Shown: positions 35,460 to 44,153, counted from the stretch's first letter. The stretch: 64,000 nucleotides of DNA from JANQRZ01 sp965214485 (GCA_965214485.1 CBDCBW010000004.1:1-64000); one strand, 5' to 3'. Notes: generated by a model not told the origin, from the letters alone. A program made the numbers and translations.

Positions 35460-36644
35460 CTATGGGCTCCGCATCCGACCGACGACCGCCGCGAGTTGCT
35501 CGGCGGCGAAGTCGAGGTCGGCCTCGGTCGTGCCGCGCCCGAGGGAGAAGCGGAGCGTCGCGCTCGCCGTCGCGCGGGGAATCCCGAGCGCGCGGAGGAC
35601 GTGGCTCGGCTCGACGGCTCCGCTCGTGCAGGCGCTCCCGCCCGAGACCCAGACGCCCGCCACGTCGAGGCCGAGCAGCAGCATCTCGCCGTCGAGCGCC
35701 CGCCCCTCTGCCGGTGGGAACGAGACGCTGAGGAGGTGCGGCGCGCTGTCGCCGAGGGGCGTGTTGAACCGGACGGCCTCGCCGAAGGCCGCGCGGATCG
35801 ACCCGGCGAGCCGGTCGCGCAGGCCCCGCAGCCGGGCGTGCTCCGCCTCGGCGGTCTCGGCAGCCCGACTCAGGGCTTCGGCGAGCCCGACGACGGCGGC
35901 GACGTTTTCCGTCCCCCCGCGCCGCCGCCGCTCCTGCGCCCCGCCGACGACGAACGGCGCGAGCGGCGTCCCGGCGCGGACCCAGAGCACGCCCGCGCCT
36001 TTCGGCCCGTAGACCTTGTGCGCCGAGAGCGAGAGCAGGTCCACGCCGAGAGCCTGCCCTGACCCTGCCGAAGGGTCGTTCACGTCGAGGGCGTACAGCC
36101 CCGCGGCCTGCACGGCGTCGGTGTGGAGCGGGACGCCCCGCTCGCGGCAGACCTCCGCGATCTCCCGAATCGGGCTGAGGGTGCCCAACTCGTTGTTGAC
36201 CATCATCAGCGAGACGAGGCCCGTCTCCTCGGTGATCGCCTCCGAAACCTGCTCGGCAGTCACCGCGCCGGAGGGCTGCGGGGGGAGGACCGTGACGGGG
36301 TGCCCGGCGTCGCGCAGCGCTTCGGCGGTCCGGAGGACGGCCTCGTGCTCCACCGCGCTCGTGACGAGGCCCGGGCCCCGGCGGTCGGGACTCGTGAGGA
36401 CGCCGCGCAGGGCCGCGTTGTCGGCCTCGGTCCCGCCGCTCGTGAAAACGATCTCCCCGGGCTCGGCCCCGAGAATCTCCGCCACCTGCTCACGCGCCGC
36501 CTCGACCGCGAAGCGCGCGCGCCGCCCGAGGGCGTGGACGGAGGAGGCGTTGCCGTAGTGCTCGCGGAGGTACGGCAGCATCGCGCCGAGCACCGCTTCG
36601 TCGAGCGGCGTGGTAGCGGCGTGGTCGAGGTAAACGGACGGCAT
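35460..36644 (-). CDS. Cysteine desulfurase (NifS/IscS class V aminotransferase)
   Basis: PLP enzyme that takes sulfur from cysteine for Fe-S clusters and tRNA thiolation. 394 residues. Lys-PLP in LSLSAHKVYGPKG near 210; catalytic Cys in GGSACTSGAVEPSH near 337, the long-loop arrangement of the IscS/NifS group; N-terminal YLDHAATTPLDEAV. Odd insertion: eight residues DPSAGSGQ (36054-36077) interrupt the otherwise conserved ALGVDLLSLSAHK approach to the Lys. The last 210 bases are duplicated at 34644-34855 beyond an inserted toxin-antitoxin pair. No Fe-S scaffold gene is adjacent. Confidence 0.92.
   Translation of the reverse strand: MPSVYLDHAATTPLDEAVLGAMLPYLREHYGNASSVHALGRRARFAVEAAREQVAEILGAEPGEIVFTSGGTEADNAALRGVLTSPDRRGPGLVTSAVEHEAVLRTAEALRDAGHPVTVLPPQPSGAVTAEQVSEAITEETGLVSLMMVNNELGTLSPIREIAEVCRERGVPLHTDAVQAAGLYALDVNDPSAGSGQALGVDLLSLSAHKVYGPKGAGVLWVRAGTPLAPFVVGGAQERRRRGGTENVAAVVGLAEALSRAAETAEAEHARLRGLRDRLAGSIRAAFGEAVRFNTPLGDSAPHLLSVSFPPAEGRALDGEMLLLGLDVAGVWVSGGSACTSGAVEPSHVLRALGIPRATASATLRFSLGRGTTEADLDFAAEQLAAVVGRMRSP
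36054..36077 (-). repeat. 24-bp in-frame repeat insertion in the desulfurase gene (DPSAGSGQ)
   Basis: Encodes DPSAGSGQ between LDVN and ALGVD. From memory, this same octapeptide and its palindromic DNA (CCCTTCGGCAGGGT inside) are scattered inside proteins and spacers of many unrelated bacteria, where it behaves as a short mobile repeat. It keeps the frame and falls in a surface loop next to the PLP-lysine strand. Confidence 0.65.
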
Positions 36645-36650
36645 TGCGGA

Positions 36651-36692
36651 GGACAGAGGACAGAGGACAGAGGACAGAGGACAGAGGACAGA
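36651..36692. repeat. 7-bp tandem repeat, six copies
   Basis: GGACAGA six times, beginning six bases upstream of the desulfurase start (minus strand). Length variation here could change expression of the gene. The rest of the 289-bp gap (36645-36933) shows no gene. Confidence 0.95.
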
Positions 36693-36933
36693 AATTAACG
36701 GTGGGAGCTAACTTGATCAGTTTTCCCGGGCTCTTCCGCTCTTGCGGCTCCCACCGTGGAGCGTGGGGCAAATCCTCGGCCCCGGGTTGGCCTGGTTCCA
36801 CAACAATCGTAGGTTCGGGACCGTTTTTAGCCGGACCTCCTTCGACCCAACCCGCGCGCTGACTGACCGTTCGCTACGAGAGACGCTATCTTCCCGCCGC
36901 CTTCGCGGCTTCCCTCCCGCTCTCCCGCTCTCG

Positions 36934-37719
36934 ATGCACGGTCCCCGTCTGCTCCTCGGCGCACGCGCCGCCCTCGCCCTGGCAGGCCTCGCCCTGCTCG
37001 GCGGGTGCGACTCGGCCACCGACCCCCAACGGCTCGGCGGGCTGCCGCCCGAAGTCGATAGCCTCGCCTTCTCGCCGGACAGCGTCTTCTTCGACGAGGT
37101 ACTCGTGGGGGGCGATTCGGCGGGGATCGACCTCTCGATCAGCGTCCGCGCTGCCGACCCGGATGGACCGGTGGGCCGCGTGCAATACGCCGTCAACTGG
37201 CAGTATGGGGAGACGGTCGCCCGGGGACCGTTGGAGGAGGCCGGCGGTGGCCGCTACGCGGCCGAGGTGCCGCTCCGGCTCCGCCGCGATCAGCGCGGGC
37301 GCTACACCGTGCTCGTCTACGCCGTGGACGGCGACGGCCTCCTGAGCAACCAGGCGAGCGGCACGTTTCTGCTGACCGGGACCAACCTCGGCCCGCCCGT
37401 CATCGGCGAAGTCAGTGCGCCGGAGGAGTACCGACCGTCGCCGTCGGGCACGCTCCGGATAGTCGCAGCGGTCTCCGACCCCGACGGGCCGCGGGACGTC
37501 GCCCGTGTCGAGGGGGCGTTCCCGGTGGGAGGCACCTTCCGCCTGCGCGACGACGGCAGCCCCGGCTCGGGCGACGCGGACGACGGCGACGGCCGCTATA
37601 CCGTCTTCTTCGGGATCGACGCGGCGACGCCGGGCCCGCTCCCCGTCCGCCTCTGGGCCGTGGACCGCGATGGGGCGGTGAGCGACACTACCCGGTTCAC
37701 GATTAGGATCGTCGAATGA
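36934..37719 (+). CDS. Lipoprotein with Ig-like/cadherin-like repeats
   Basis: 261 residues. Signal MHGPRLLLGARAALALAGLA with lipobox LLGGC; Cys near 25. Two beta-sandwich units follow: SISVRAADPDGPVGRVQYAV and IVAAVSDPDGPRDVARVEGA, both with the Asp-Pro-Asp-Gly turn of bacterial Ig-like domains, then DGDGRYTVFFGIDAATP. Surface-exposed binding protein is the natural guess. Its stop overlaps an ATG of the next gene (ATGA), indicating coupling with the large secreted protein. Confidence 0.7.
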   Translation: MHGPRLLLGARAALALAGLALLGGCDSATDPQRLGGLPPEVDSLAFSPDSVFFDEVLVGGDSAGIDLSISVRAADPDGPVGRVQYAVNWQYGETVARGPLEEAGGGRYAAEVPLRLRRDQRGRYTVLVYAVDGDGLLSNQASGTFLLTGTNLGPPVIGEVSAPEEYRPSPSGTLRIVAAVSDPDGPRDVARVEGAFPVGGTFRLRDDGSPGSGDADDGDGRYTVFFGIDAATPGPLPVRLWAVDRDGAVSDTTRFTIRIVE

Positions 37720-37760
37720 CCCACCGCCGAAGGAGCCGCCGCCGAAGGAGCGGCCGCCGA

Positions 37761-39515
37761 ATGCACCGCCTTCTCGCTTTCGCCCTCGCCTTTGCGCTCG
37801 CCGCCCCGGCTCTTGCCCAGCCGGGGGGCTTCGACCGGGCGCGGGCGAACGACCTCGTCCCCGTCGGCGGGCCGCAGCGCAACATCGTCGACAACCTCGA
37901 CGCCGAGGGCGACACGCTCTGGGCCGGGCAGCAGCTCACGTTCACCGCCGACGGCGGCGACTCGTGGTTCCTCGTCGCCGACCCCGCCCTCACCCCCGCG
38001 ATCGCGCCGAGCGCCATCGTCTACTCGCTCGACATCGAAGGCCCGAACATCTGGGTCGGCCTGGGCTTCCAGGACCCGGCGATTGTGGGCCGCCCGCAGA
38101 GCGCCGCCGGGTTCGCCCACAGCGAGGACGGCGGGCGGACGTGGACCTACGAGGCCCCGCAGCTCGACCAGCCCGAGGACACGCTCCAGGTCTACGGCTG
38201 CAACTACTTCACGCCCGACGACGTGGCGGCGGGCCGCGTCGCCCCGATCCTCGGGTGCGGCCCGACGGGGACCGAGACCCTCTCGCTCCAGCTTCCGGCG
38301 CTGCCCGTCCTCGTCCCCCAGCAGAGCCCGCCGTTCGACCTCGACTTCGACCCCGTGACGCGCGACGTGTGGGTGGCGGGCTTCGCCAGCGGCATCCGGC
38401 GGCTCTCGCTCCTGCCGGACACCAACGCCTACGCCCAGTCGTTCGAGCGCATCGTCCTGCCGCCCGACACGCTCGACGCGATCTCGCCGGACCAGGCCTA
38501 CGCCTTCCCCTTCGCGCCCGAGGTCAACGAGGCGGAGGAGGCGCTCAACTTCCTCGGCTTCTCCGTGCTCGTGGACGAGACCGGCACCGTGTGGGCCGGC
38601 ACCGTCGCCGGCATCAACCGCTCGCGGCCCGAGGACGTGGTCGAGCTCGTCGTCTTCGACACGACGGGGACCGTGCCGGTCGATACGCTCCGCGAGCGGG
38701 CGTGGCAGCGAACGAGCTTCGACGGGACCAGCCGGGGCCTGCCGGGCAACTGGGTGATCGCCCTCGAAGAGCAGCCCCTCGGCGACCCGGCGGCGGCGGT
38801 CGGGAGCCCGGAGAACCCGCGCAACCCGGTGTGGCTGGCCGTGCTGCGGGCCGCCTCGCAGGAGGAGCAGTTCGCGCTCGTCGTCACCCGCGACGGCGGC
38901 GAGACGTTCGAGCCGGTGCTCGTCGGCGGGCGGCGGTTCTACGACTTCGCCTTCTGCCCGGCCGGCGCGGCGTGGGGCTGCGACGCCCGGACGGTCTACG
39001 CCGCCGGGGACGACGGCCTCTTCCTCTCCGAGGACGAGGGGCAGACGTGGCGCAGCGTCCGCGCCTTCCGCGAGCGCGACGGCCGGTTCGTCAGCCGCGA
39101 CGCCCGCGCCTTCGCCGTCGCCACGACGCCCGACGCGCTGTGGGTCGGCACCGGCGACGGCCTCGTCAAGAGCACCGACGGTGGGGAGACGTGGCGCGTC
39201 TTCCGCGTCGACGTGCCGACGAACCCCGCCGAGCCCTCGGACCGCACGCCGGAGGTCGAGGCCTACGCCTACCCCAACCCGTTCTCGCCCAGCGCCGACA
39301 CGGTCGTCCGCATCCGCTACGACCGCGCCACGGCCCGCATCCGCATCTTCGACTTCGGGATGAACCTCGTCCGCACCTTCGACGCCGCGACGCCGACCGA
39401 GCAGGCGTGGGACGGGTTCGACGACGCCGGCAACCGCGTCGCCAACGGGGTCTACTTCTACGAGGTCGAGGCCGGGGGCGAGGCGCTGCGCGGCAAGATT
39501 CTGGTGCTCGAATAG
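37761..39515 (+). CDS. Secreted beta-propeller-like protein with FlgD/T9SS-type C-terminal domain
   Basis: About 584 residues. Signal peptide MHRLLAFALAFALAAPALAQ. Sialidase/BNR-like turns recur through the protein: HSEDGGRTWTYE, TRDGGETFEPV, SEDEGQTWRSV, STDGGETWRVF, the repeats of sortilin-type beta-propellers. The C-terminus AYPNPFSPSADTVVRIRYDR, FDFGMNLVRTFDA, NRVANGVYFYEVEAG is a FlgD-Ig-like/T9SS sorting domain. ATG 37761 was chosen for its signal peptide and an upstream AAGGAG; ATG 37716, overlapping the previous stop, would add an Arg-rich leader partly made of a 15-bp repeat. Likely cell-surface, coupled to the lipoprotein before it and the PorV-like protein after it. Confidence 0.78.
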   Translation: MHRLLAFALAFALAAPALAQPGGFDRARANDLVPVGGPQRNIVDNLDAEGDTLWAGQQLTFTADGGDSWFLVADPALTPAIAPSAIVYSLDIEGPNIWVGLGFQDPAIVGRPQSAAGFAHSEDGGRTWTYEAPQLDQPEDTLQVYGCNYFTPDDVAAGRVAPILGCGPTGTETLSLQLPALPVLVPQQSPPFDLDFDPVTRDVWVAGFASGIRRLSLLPDTNAYAQSFERIVLPPDTLDAISPDQAYAFPFAPEVNEAEEALNFLGFSVLVDETGTVWAGTVAGINRSRPEDVVELVVFDTTGTVPVDTLRERAWQRTSFDGTSRGLPGNWVIALEEQPLGDPAAAVGSPENPRNPVWLAVLRAASQEEQFALVVTRDGGETFEPVLVGGRRFYDFAFCPAGAAWGCDARTVYAAGDDGLFLSEDEGQTWRSVRAFRERDGRFVSRDARAFAVATTPDALWVGTGDGLVKSTDGGETWRVFRVDVPTNPAEPSDRTPEVEAYAYPNPFSPSADTVVRIRYDRATARIRIFDFGMNLVRTFDAATPTEQAWDGFDDAGNRVANGVYFYEVEAGGEALRGKILVLE

Positions 39516-39559
39516 CACCGATACAGAGGTACCGCCATGCGCTTTCAAGCAAATAAAAA

Positions 39560-39628
39560 GTCATCCCCGCGCAGGCGGGGCTCCAAAGGCGTTGCAGGCC
39601 GGTGGGTCCCCGCCTGCGCGGGGATGAC
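39560..39628. repeat. 69-bp palindromic element
   Basis: Perfect 21-bp inverted repeats (39560-39580 and 39608-39628), each starting or ending with GTCATCCCCGC, around a 27-base centre. Translated, it gives SSPRRRGS and WVPACAGMT, words I know from the widespread REP/MITE-like palindromes of Proteobacteria. It lies between the propeller protein and the PorV-like gene and could also act as a transcript hairpin. Confidence 0.85.
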
Positions 39629-39668
39629 TACTGAAACGGTAGCGGCAGGCAACCCCACGGCTCACCCG

Positions 39669-40688
39669 ATGACGAAACGCGTTCTCCCGCTTCTCCTCTT
39701 GCTGCTCACCGCGGTGCCGGTCTCCGCGCAGTACGCCGGGTCGTACGCCCGCATCGGCTTCGGCGCGCGCGGCGTTGCGATGGGCGGCGGGCTCGTGGCG
39801 GACGTGTTCTCCGAGGCCAGCCCGTACTACAACCCCGCGCTCGCCCCGCGCGTCCAGCGCCAGGGCCTCGACGCGGCGGCGGGCTTCCTGTCGTTCGACC
39901 GCAGCCTGCAGTACCTCCAGTTCGCGTTCCCCCTTCCGCCCCGCGCCGGGGCTGCCGTCGGGCTCATCCGCGCCGGCGTCGAGAACATCGACGGGCGCGA
40001 CAACTCGGGCTTCCACACCGACGAGCTCTCGACCCAGGAGTACGTCATCTTCGCCGCCTTCGGCGCGCGCGTGAGCGAGCGCGTCTCCGGCGGCCTCGGC
40101 CTCCGGTTCTACCACGCCGACCTCTTCGACACCGTCGACCCGGTCGTCGGCATCGCGCTCTCGTTCGGCCTCGCGGCCCAGGTCTCGGAGGACCTCGCCT
40201 TCGGCTTCGCTGTGGACGACCTCCTCGGGCGCTACCGGTGGGACACCTCCGACGCCTTCGGTGCCGGCGGCAAGACGACGACGGACCGCTTCCCGGTCCG
40301 CGTCCGCTTCGGCAGCGCGTACCAACTCGCGGCGGGGCGCGGCACCCTCACCGCCGAGGTCGAGACCCGGCTCCAGACCGCCGAGCGCCGGACCGAGCGC
40401 GTCAGCGAGATCAACGGCCTCCCGACGGTCTTCACCGACAACGAAAACGTGCGCCTCACCGACACGCGCTTCCACCTCGGCGGCGAGGTCTGGCTCGCGC
40501 AGCCGTTCGGCGTCCGCCTCGGCCTGGACCGCCTCGGGGCGGGGGCCTTCGAGGCCGCCTCGCCCGCCGCCGGGTTCGCCGTGCGCCAGAGCCTCGGCGA
40601 CATCGCCGCCCGCGTCGACTACACCGCCGTGCTCGAAGCCTACGGCCTGGGCGTGATGCACCTCGTCAACGTCCACCTCGACCTGTAA
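39669..40688 (+). CDS. PorV/PorQ family outer-membrane protein
   Basis: 339 residues. Signal peptide MTKRVLPLLLLLLTAVPVSA; then the PorV/PorQ start YAGSYARIGFGARGVAMGGG and SEASPYYNPALAP, followed by regularly amphipathic strands to the C-terminal leucine (HLDL), as in 14-strand beta-barrels. PorV-type proteins are the T9SS shuttle/attachment components, which fits the T9SS-sorted products in the window. Start at ATG 39669; the longer reading passes through the palindromic element. Confidence 0.82.
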   Translation: MTKRVLPLLLLLLTAVPVSAQYAGSYARIGFGARGVAMGGGLVADVFSEASPYYNPALAPRVQRQGLDAAAGFLSFDRSLQYLQFAFPLPPRAGAAVGLIRAGVENIDGRDNSGFHTDELSTQEYVIFAAFGARVSERVSGGLGLRFYHADLFDTVDPVVGIALSFGLAAQVSEDLAFGFAVDDLLGRYRWDTSDAFGAGGKTTTDRFPVRVRFGSAYQLAAGRGTLTAEVETRLQTAERRTERVSEINGLPTVFTDNENVRLTDTRFHLGGEVWLAQPFGVRLGLDRLGAGAFEAASPAAGFAVRQSLGDIAARVDYTAVLEAYGLGVMHLVNVHLDL

Positions 40689-41093
40689 CTACGCCGCAGC
40701 GAACGCTGCCGGCGATACGGCAACGGAGGGGAAGGCGTCGAGCACTCACCGGTCCGCCGTCACGAGGGGGACACGCAGGGCCTGGGCGAGGGCCACGGAC
40801 TCACAGTCATAGGCCGAGCACGGCGAGGTGGTGACGAGGCGAAGCACCTCCGCCGCCGAGGCTTCGTGCTCACCGCCGTCGAGTAGGCGCTCGGCTTGGT
40901 CGAAAATGTCGAGGGCGTCGGGAAGGGAGAGGATGTCCCGACGCAGGTAGAGTGCGAGCACGTTGCGGAGCTCGCTTCGCCACAGCCGGGGAGCGACCCA
41001 CTCGGCATCGCGGTGGAGCACGGCGAGGGCCGTCTCCGTGTGCTCACCCTGGAGGAAGAGGTAGGCGAGCACGTTCGTATCCACGGCGATCAT
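40689..41093 (-). pseudogene. VapC-like PIN-domain toxin with a late nonsense codon
   Basis: PIN-domain ribonuclease: MIAVDTNVLAYLFLQG with the first catalytic Asp, WRSELRNVLALYLR with Glu, and SAYDCESVALAQ / LVTADR with the later Asp residues. TGA at 40746-40748 stops it after LVTADR. Beyond that codon the same frame continues VLDAFPSVAVSPAAF, the normal VapC tail, to a TAG at 40689, for 134 residues, typical of VapC. A C-to-T change of a CGA Arg codon explains it. All acidic residues precede the stop, so some activity may remain. Its start overlaps the antitoxin stop by four bases. Confidence 0.8.
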
Positions 41094-41332
41094 GGGCGGC
41101 CTTTGTCCTTCGCCTGACGCAGCAGCGCATCGGTGAGCGGGAGCGAGGCCGTCTTTTCGTGGAGCGGGCGCAGAAACGCCCTAAACGCCACCGGGTCGAC
41201 GGGGCGGCGCGTCAACGACTGCTCGAGGCACGCGACGATCTCGCTGTTGAGGCTGCGGCGGTGCGCGGCGGCGCGCTCGCGGAGCCGCTCGTAGACGTCG
41301 TCCGGAATATTTCTGACCGTGATGGAAGGCAT
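41090..41332 (-). CDS. FitA/VapB-type ribbon-helix-helix antitoxin
   Basis: 80 residues from ATG 41332: MPSITVRNIPDDVYERLRER is the DNA-binding ribbon-helix-helix, followed by AAHRRSLNSEIVACLEQSL and a C-terminal toxin-binding tail. An upstream in-frame ATG at 41374 would read through a repeat (CGTGATGGAAGGC at 41318-41330 and 41338-41350). It overlaps the toxin gene by four bases (ATGA type), the usual vapBC arrangement; the antitoxin normally represses its own promoter. Confidence 0.85.
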   Translation of the reverse strand: MPSITVRNIPDDVYERLRERAAAHRRSLNSEIVACLEQSLTRRPVDPVAFRAFLRPLHEKTASLPLTDALLRQAKDKGRP

Positions 41333-41447
41333 ATGCCCGTGATGGAAGGCGTAGCGGTTCGGGTCCATAACCATTATGCAACCACGCGAGTCTCCTCGGT
41401 TTTCCGAGCCGCTCGCAAGGCCAGCCCTTTTTGAGACCGGTTCTGGC

Positions 41448-41481
41448 CTGCCGCTACCCGATGTCTACCGCTATCCGATGT
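41448..41481. repeat. 17-bp tandem repeat straddling the site-2 protease stop codon
   Basis: CTGCCGCTACCCGATGT and CTACCGCTATCCGATGT side by side, 15 of 17 identical. The second unit contains the TAG stop (minus strand) of the protease gene. Confidence 0.75.
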
Positions 41482-42721
41482 AGAGCGGCTTGAAGCTGAA
41501 GCACAGCACGAAGAGCACGAGCGCGAGCACGCCGAGCACGCGGCGGCCCCGCGAGAGCGGTTCCGGGTGCAGCACCGGCGGGTGGTCCACCTTGATCAGC
41601 GCCACGATCAGCAGGCACCAGAAGAACCACCCCGAGTACCCGACGGCCTCGGCGATCCCGCCGACGCGGAGCGCGAGCGCCGCCACCGCGATCAGCCCGA
41701 GCAGCCCGCCGGCCCGCACGCGCCGGTCCGCGAACAGCCGCCCGAAGAAGAAGTAAAGCAGCGCCGCGGCGATCACCCACACCCCGGCCCCGCCGAGCGC
41801 CTCGGGATAGCCGTAGCCCAGGGCCACGCTGCGCAGCAGCGGCCCCATCTCCGACACCAACCCCAGCGTCGCCGAAAACAGGAGCACGATGACGAACGTC
41901 CGCGCGATGATCCCGTGCCAGCGCGGCCCGACGAGCGCGTAGACGATGTGCCCCCCATCGAGTTGCCCGACCGGCAGCATGTTGAGCGCCGTGAAGAACA
42001 GCCCGAGCCAGCCGGCGAAGAGCACCGGGTAGTGGTACATCTCGTACATCGGCGGGACGTTCGGGAAGAGCTGCGTCAGCGCCCAGTAGAGCGGCGTCTG
42101 CCCGATCGTCAGCGTGCCGAACCCGGTCTCGTCCGGAAGCGCGAACGTCGGGAAGGCCCGGGTGTGCTCGACGAAGGCCTTGAGCGACTCGTGCCCGCCC
42201 AGGTCGAAGACGTAGCTCGGCGGCGGGAGCGTGGCGAGGGCGTAGAGGAGCACCCCGAGCGCGACGACGAACCCCGCCAGCGGCCCCGCCGCGCCCACGT
42301 CGAAGAGCTGCCGCGTCTGCCGGAGCGGCTCCCGAATCCGGATCACCGCCCCGAACGTGCCGATGTTCGGCTGGAGCATCGGGAACGGGAACGGGATGTA
42401 GTACGGCAGCGACACGCTGAGCCGGCTGCGCCGCGCGGCGATGTAGTGCCCGAACTCGTGGACCGTCAGGAAGAGCAGCAGCGGCACCGCGTAGCGCAGC
42501 CCGTCCCACACGAACATCCCGAGCCCGAACTGCTCGTACAGCACCTCGCGCCCGACGAGCGTTCCCCCCGCCCACGTCGTCGTCCCCAGCGTGAGCGCGA
42601 AGAGCAGGAGGTGGAGCCAGGTGCGGTCGCGCGGCGGCGGGTCCGTGTCGACGAGCACGCTCTCGGCGACCTCGGGCGGCAGCGGTCGGTCGGCCGGGTA
42701 CGGTGGGGGGAGGGGCTCCAA
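41471..42721 (-). CDS. Site-2 protease family membrane metalloprotease
   Basis: Intramembrane zinc protease (M50). HExxH motif in LTVHEFGHYIAARR near 88, and the third ligand Asp in NMLPVGQLDGGHI near 253. At least six hydrophobic segments surround them. Sequence PYYIPFPFPMLQPNIGTFGA after the active site is typical of the S2P group that includes plant EGY and cyanobacterial proteins. About 416 residues from a TTG at 42721; the start is uncertain because the upstream frame stays open to 42832. Substrates (anti-sigma factors or other membrane proteins) cannot be predicted. Confidence 0.85.
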   Translation of the reverse strand: MEPLPPPYPADRPLPPEVAESVLVDTDPPPRDRTWLHLLLFALTLGTTTWAGGTLVGREVLYEQFGLGMFVWDGLRYAVPLLLFLTVHEFGHYIAARRSRLSVSLPYYIPFPFPMLQPNIGTFGAVIRIREPLRQTRQLFDVGAAGPLAGFVVALGVLLYALATLPPPSYVFDLGGHESLKAFVEHTRAFPTFALPDETGFGTLTIGQTPLYWALTQLFPNVPPMYEMYHYPVLFAGWLGLFFTALNMLPVGQLDGGHIVYALVGPRWHGIIARTFVIVLLFSATLGLVSEMGPLLRSVALGYGYPEALGGAGVWVIAAALLYFFFGRLFADRRVRAGGLLGLIAVAALALRVGGIAEAVGYSGWFFWCLLIVALIKVDHPPVLHPEPLSRGRRVLGVLALVLFVLCFSFKPLYIG

Positions 42722-42848
42722 CGGGGCGAGGGCAGGCGGGCAGCGAAAGCGAGTGGCCCCTACGCCGCGCCCGGGGCGAAGTTGCCTGCCTCGGCGTGAT
42801 GGCGGGCAACGGAATCGCAGGGGCGAACCCACGTGTTCGCCCCGAGTC

Positions 42849-44063
42849 TCAGCGCAGCGCCGCCAGCCCCGCCTCGACCCGCTGCATCGCCGCCCGCAGG
42901 TCGCTGGCCGAGGCGGCGTACGAAATCCGCAGGCCGTAGGGCGCGCCGAACGCGTCGCCGGGGACGAGCGCCACGTCGTGCTCCTCGAGCAGGTAGAAGC
43001 ACAGGTCCGTGCTCGTCGCGATCTCCCGCCCGCTCGGGGCCGTGCTGCCGAACGTCGAGGACACGTCGGGGAAGAGGTAGAACGCGCCCTCGGGCTTCGG
43101 GCACGCGATGCCCGGCAGCCGGTCGAGGGCGGCGAGGACGAAGTTGCGGCGTTCGTGAAAGGCGCGGACCATCTGGCGCACCGGCTCGGGGTCCATCTGG
43201 AGCGCGGCGATGCCCGCCTGCTGCGTGATCGCGCTCGGCGCGCTCGTGAGCTGGCTCTGCATCTTCGCCACGGCGTCCGCGGCCCAGCGCGGCGCGGCGA
43301 GGTAGCCCAGGCGCCAGCCCGTCATCGCGTACGCCTTCGAGAAGCCGTTGACCGTCACCGTCCGCTCCCACATCCCCGGCAGCGACGCGAACGAGACGTG
43401 CTCGGCGTCGTAGATGACGTGCTCGTAAATCTCGTCCGAGACGACCATCACGTCCTCGTGGCCGCGCACGACCTCGGCGAGCGCCTCGAGCTCGCCGCGC
43501 GAGTAGACCGCCCCGGTAGGGTTCGAGGGCGAGTTGAGGAGGAGCACGCGCGAGCGCTCGGTGAGCGCGGCCTCCAGCTCCTCGGGGCGCATCTTGTAGC
43601 CGCGCTCCGGGGCCGTCTCGACCGCCACCGGCTCGGCCCCGGCGAGGCGGGCCATCTCGGGATACGACACCCAGTACGGTGCCGGGACCACCACCTCGTC
43701 GCCCGGCCGGCAGAGCACGAAGACGGCCTGCGCGACGGCCTGCTTGGCCCCGTTCGAGCACACGATGTCGCCGGCCTCGTAGGCCAGCCCGTTGTCGTTG
43801 CGGAGCTTGCGGGCGATGGCCTCGCGCAGCTCCGGCGTGCCGGGGTTGGCCGTGTAGTGGGTGTGCCCCTCGTCGATGGCCCGTTTGCCGGCTTCGGCGA
43901 TCGGCGCGGGCGTGTCGAAGTCCGGCTCGCCGGCCGAGAGCGCGACGACCGGGCGGCCCTCCTGCTTCAGCGCCTTCGCCCGGGCCGACATCGCGAGCGT
44001 CTCCGACGGCTGCATCGCGGCCACGCGAGGGTTGAGGTGGGCGTCCATCGTCGGGTGGTCCAT
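42849..44063 (-). CDS. Class I aminotransferase, aspartate aminotransferase type
   Basis: PLP enzyme moving amino groups between aspartate (and perhaps prephenate or aromatic acids) and 2-oxoglutarate. 404 residues. Motifs: SAGEPDFDTPAPI near 43, YTANPGTPELREAIA near 69, NSPSNPTGAVYSRGEL near 174, PLP Lys in NGFSKAYAMTGWRLGY near 241, and the C-terminal GLRISYAAS Arg that binds the substrate carboxylate. Subgroup I-gamma by overall pattern. Transcribed away from coaD, with no obvious operon partner. Confidence 0.9.
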   Translation of the reverse strand: MDHPTMDAHLNPRVAAMQPSETLAMSARAKALKQEGRPVVALSAGEPDFDTPAPIAEAGKRAIDEGHTHYTANPGTPELREAIARKLRNDNGLAYEAGDIVCSNGAKQAVAQAVFVLCRPGDEVVVPAPYWVSYPEMARLAGAEPVAVETAPERGYKMRPEELEAALTERSRVLLLNSPSNPTGAVYSRGELEALAEVVRGHEDVMVVSDEIYEHVIYDAEHVSFASLPGMWERTVTVNGFSKAYAMTGWRLGYLAAPRWAADAVAKMQSQLTSAPSAITQQAGIAALQMDPEPVRQMVRAFHERRNFVLAALDRLPGIACPKPEGAFYLFPDVSSTFGSTAPSGREIATSTDLCFYLLEEHDVALVPGDAFGAPYGLRISYAASASDLRAAMQRVEAGLAALR

Positions 44064-44153
44064 GCCGTGGCGGGGTGGCGAGCCGGGGCGGGGTGAGCGA
44101 GCCGCCCAAGGTACGACGGGGCGAGGCCGCCTCGCACGGTCCAGCCCCAGCCG

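Noticed and set aside
39537..39668. Longer N-terminus for the PorV-like protein
   Set aside because: The extra residues are translated from the palindromic element, and the signal peptide begins exactly at ATG 39669.
40746..40748. TGA in vapC read as selenocysteine
   Set aside because: No hairpin follows it, PIN-domain proteins have an ordinary residue at this place, and the simple CGA to TGA change is sufficient.
40689..41470. A fourth cassette scar at vapBC
   Set aside because: No second copy of the site-2 protease or porV-like 3' end flanks the pair; only a 17-bp tandem repeat is present at the protease stop.
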